Shown: positions 5,431 through 6,696 of the stretch, in pieces | How positions within the stretch are numbered: position 1 is the first letter of the stretch | Layout: the number at the start of each line of letters is the position of its first letter | The notes under the pieces: generated by a model | What the model was told of the DNA's origin: nothing | Database searches by the model: none | What the model saw: only the letters and a program-made list of their open reading frames with translations | DNA from: an uncultured Lachnospiraceae bacterium | Lineage (GTDB): Bacteria; Bacillota; Clostridia; Lachnospirales; Lachnospiraceae | Assembly: GCA_947591115.1 (NCBI GenBank) | Contig: CANQCX010000108.1 | Location: 1-6,696 of the forward strand | Length of the DNA: 6,696 nt | Reading direction: 5' to 3' | Position numbers and translations under genes: made by a program

Positions 5431-5787
5431 ATGAAAAAATTGCGTATTTTTTTAATGAGTTGTTTACTGATCGGGTGTCTGGGAGCGTTTACCGCATGCG
5501 GCAATATGGACAGCGGAAAGAACGGAACCGAAAATACAACCAATAACAATTCCGATTCCAATTCCAATTCCAATGACAGCGATTCTGACAGCCACAACGG
5601 AAACGACGCCGGTAATGTGGGAGACGATTTAGAGGATATGGGACAGGATGCGGTAGATGGAATCGAGGACGCCGGAGACGCGGTCGTAGACGGAGTGGAG
5701 GATATGACCGGTACAAACGGCAATTCCGATAACAATGCAAACGACAACGCGGGCAGCGGCGACGATGCCGCAGGAACGGCGCGTTAG
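5431..5787 (+). CDS. Small acidic, Asn/Asp/Ser-rich lipoprotein of unknown function
   Basis: This is a 118-residue predicted secreted lipoprotein. A basic start (MKKLR) and a hydrophobic stretch (residues 6-22) lead to a lipobox-like FTA-C with Cys23 as the likely lipidated residue. Cys16 (LIG-C) also fits the pattern but leaves a very short hydrophobic core. The mature part is low in complexity: an Asn/Ser/Asp stretch at about 28-60, then an acidic, probably helical segment with a repeat, DAVDGIEDAG followed by DAVVDGVEDM, then another Asn/Gly/Asp-rich tail. No catalytic motif is visible and I assign no function. ATG 5431 follows AAAAAGGAG (5412-5420) by 10 bases. A complete sigma-G promoter match upstream suggests production in the forespore, where the protein could be anchored on the outer face of the inner spore membrane, as GerD is in Bacillus; that comparison is inference, not homology. 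Confidence 0.8.
   Translation: MKKLRIFLMSCLLIGCLGAFTACGNMDSGKNGTENTTNNNSDSNSNSNDSDSDSHNGNDAGNVGDDLEDMGQDAVDGIEDAGDAVVDGVEDMTGTNGNSDNNANDNAGSGDDAAGTAR
5548..5571 (+). repeat. Short hexamer tandem repeat inside the lipoprotein gene
   Basis: There are four consecutive hexamers, AATTCC, GATTCC, AATTCC, AATTCC, in frame and encoding Asn/Asp-Ser pairs, followed by further Asx-Ser codons. The unit length is a multiple of three, so copy number could change without breaking the frame. Confidence 0.7.
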
Positions 5788-5800
5788 ATGAAAAAAGAAA

Positions 5801-5834
5801 TCCGGCGGAAAGCTGTCTGAGGCTTTCTGTCGGA
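5801..5834 (+). other. RNA hairpin between the lipoprotein and PAP2 genes
   Basis: TCCGGCGGAAAGC (5801-5813) pairs along all 13 positions with GCTTTCTGTCGGA (5822-5834), using two G-U wobbles, around an 8-base loop. The wobbles would be A/C mismatches in the opposite RNA, so the structure suits the + transcript better. No U-tract follows on the + strand, so it is not a canonical terminator; it could be an RNA-processing or stability element, or a weak attenuator. On the - strand the hairpin would be followed by a run of T (complement of the A-rich 5790-5800), but no gene needing it is next to it. Confidence 0.55.
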
Positions 5835-5851
5835 ACCGTTAGGGGAGCCAA

Positions 5852-6352
5852 ATGAAAAAAGAAGCCTATCAGAAGCGGATGCGGTATTTTAACGAGCATC
5901 CGGATTTGTCCGAACGATTACATATTGCAAATAAAATACTGACCGGAATTGTTTTTGTGTCCTATCCGGTTCTTTTATTTTGGCTTTTTCGGGAGCATTC
6001 GCCGGCGCTTGTGCGCGCGGTCTTCGTACCGCTCGGTTCGCTGGCGGCAGTGAGCGTATTCCGCTGCGCCGTCAACCGGAAGCGTCCGTATGAAGCGTTT
6101 GAAACCAAGCCGGCGATTCCAAAAGCGACGCAGGGAAAATCGTTTCCCAGCCGTCATGTGTTCTGTGTGTTTCTGATTGCCATGACCTATCTGTGCCTTA
6201 CCTCGTGGCGCGCAGCCGGTCTTTTCCTGCTGGCGGCAGGAGTCCTGTTAGCCGTCGTGCGCGTCCTGACCGGAGTGCATTATGTCAGCGACGTATGCTG
6301 CGGTGCGGCGGCAGGGATTCTGGCGGGACTGCTCGGGTACGTATGGCTGTAG
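5852..6352 (+). CDS. PAP2-family (type 2 phosphatidic acid phosphatase) membrane phosphatase
   Basis: This is a predicted integral membrane phosphatase of 166 residues, acting on lipid phosphates such as phosphatidic acid, phosphatidylglycerol phosphate or undecaprenyl pyrophosphate; the substrate cannot be read from sequence. Several membrane helices are visible (about 27-45, 50-68, 104-120, 122-137, 148-165). The three-part PAP2 active site is present in variant form: motif 1 is R71-x6-R78-P79 (usual first residue Lys), motif 2 is P99-S100-R101-H102 (usually PSGH), and motif 3 is R137-x5-H143-x3-D147 with Val in place of the usual Ser before the Arg. The catalytic His pair and Asp are therefore retained. 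ATG 5852 has AGGGGAG (5841-5847) 4 bases upstream. It lies 64 bases after the lipoprotein stop across a hairpin and may be partly read from the same promoter. Its stop is 2 bases from that of the convergent AraC-family gene. Confidence 0.9.
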   Translation: MKKEAYQKRMRYFNEHPDLSERLHIANKILTGIVFVSYPVLLFWLFREHSPALVRAVFVPLGSLAAVSVFRCAVNRKRPYEAFETKPAIPKATQGKSFPSRHVFCVFLIAMTYLCLTSWRAAGLFLLAAGVLLAVVRVLTGVHYVSDVCCGAAAGILAGLLGYVWL

Positions 6353-6354
6353 CT

Positions 6355-6696
6355 TCAGCCTTTGCGGAACTGGCTCGGCGTAACGCCGTAGTGCTTTTTA
6401 AATGCGCGGTTAAAATAGGACAGGTTGTCAAAGCCGACCTCCGTCGCGATTTCCAGAATGGAGGAATCCGAGCCGGTCAGAAGGCGCGACGCCATCGTCA
6501 GGCGGTAGTCCTTGAGGTATTCGATAAAAGTCGTTCCCATAGTTTCTTTGAAATAACGCATAAAATGAGACTCGGAAAATCCCGCGACCTTCGCCATCAT
6601 GGAGATCGTGATTTTTTCCATGTAGTTGTTTTCGATGTATTTCAGCACCACTTTTGTTTTATCGAGCGTCTTTTTGTCCTTTGGCGGCCGCGTCAG
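6355..6696 (-). CDS. AraC-family transcriptional regulator, C-terminal part (cut by window edge)
   Basis: On the - strand the frame is open from the right edge (6696) to TGA at 6355-6357, giving 113 visible C-terminal residues. They form the standard AraC/XylS DNA-binding domain with two helix-turn-helix units: ISMMAKVAGFSESHFMRYFKETMG, then SILEIATEVGFDNLSYFNRAFKKHYGVTPSQFRKG, the second containing the family signature. The GTG at 6651 is internal and not a likely start, because the frame and a charged linker (PPKDKKTLDKTK) continue upstream. The sensing domain (often a cupin in this family) lies outside the window, so the signal is unknown. Its target may be upstream of it, also outside the window. 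The gene converges on the PAP2 gene. Confidence 0.93.
   Translation of the reverse strand: MTRPPKDKKTLDKTKVVLKYIENNYMEKITISMMAKVAGFSESHFMRYFKETMGTTFIEYLKDYRLTMASRLLTGSDSSILEIATEVGFDNLSYFNRAFKKHYGVTPSQFRKG

Noticed and set aside
5489..5899. 136-codon - strand frame across the lipoprotein gene
   Set aside because: Its Arg/Cys/Pro-rich translation is the complement of the biased Asp/Asn codons; no ribosome binding site or family match.
1..6696. Search for mobile elements, CRISPR arrays, toxin-antitoxin pairs or defence genes
   Set aside because: No transposase, integrase, long terminal inverted repeats, spaced direct repeats or defence-type domains were seen; the genes are of ordinary chromosomal kinds with uniform composition.

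Overview
The window looks like chromosomal DNA of a spore-forming, mid-GC Clostridia species, most likely Lachnospiraceae. This rests on the strong AGGAGG-type ribosome binding sites, the spoVA genes, the GGDEF protein architecture and the small Asp/Asn-rich lipoprotein. The genus assignment is inference. Genes are tightly packed, with no intergenic stretch above about 95 bases. No tRNA, rRNA, IS element, CRISPR array or phage gene is visible.

Layout, left to right: (1) the C-terminal end of a probable spermidine-synthase-like protein (3-308). (2) A three-gene unit on the + strand: trmO, a tRNA A37 N6-methyltransferase (354-1049); a membrane diguanylate cyclase with an extracytoplasmic sensor and seven-helix region (1046-2722, ATGA overlap with trmO); and apt, adenine phosphoribosyltransferase (2727-3251, 4 bases after the cyclase). 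All three concern methylation, nucleotides or nucleotide signalling, but the link may only be co-transcription. (3) A sporulation unit, spoVAD-spoVAE (3341-4751), part of the machinery that moves dipicolinic acid into and out of the spore. It is preceded by a textbook-quality forespore sigma-G promoter. (4) A TetR-family regulator (4846-5373) with its own sigma-A-type promoter and a perfect operator-like palindrome on the start site. (5) A small acidic lipoprotein gene (5431-5787), preceded by a second full sigma-G consensus match with the same -10 and the same 18-base spacer as spoVAD. A PAP2-family membrane phosphatase follows (5852-6352), with a 13-pair hairpin between the two. (6) On the - strand, the C-terminal part of an AraC-family regulator (6355-6696) converges on the phosphatase gene with only 2 bases between stop codons.

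The most interesting points are three. The paired sigma-G promoters suggest the unannotated lipoprotein is a forespore protein belonging to the same developmental programme as spoVAD/spoVAE. The spoVAD-spoVAE pair lacks the usual spoVAC partner directly upstream. The TetR gene has a clear self-operator but no obvious target pump or enzyme next to it. I see no convincing evidence of a wholly new defence or mobile system here.
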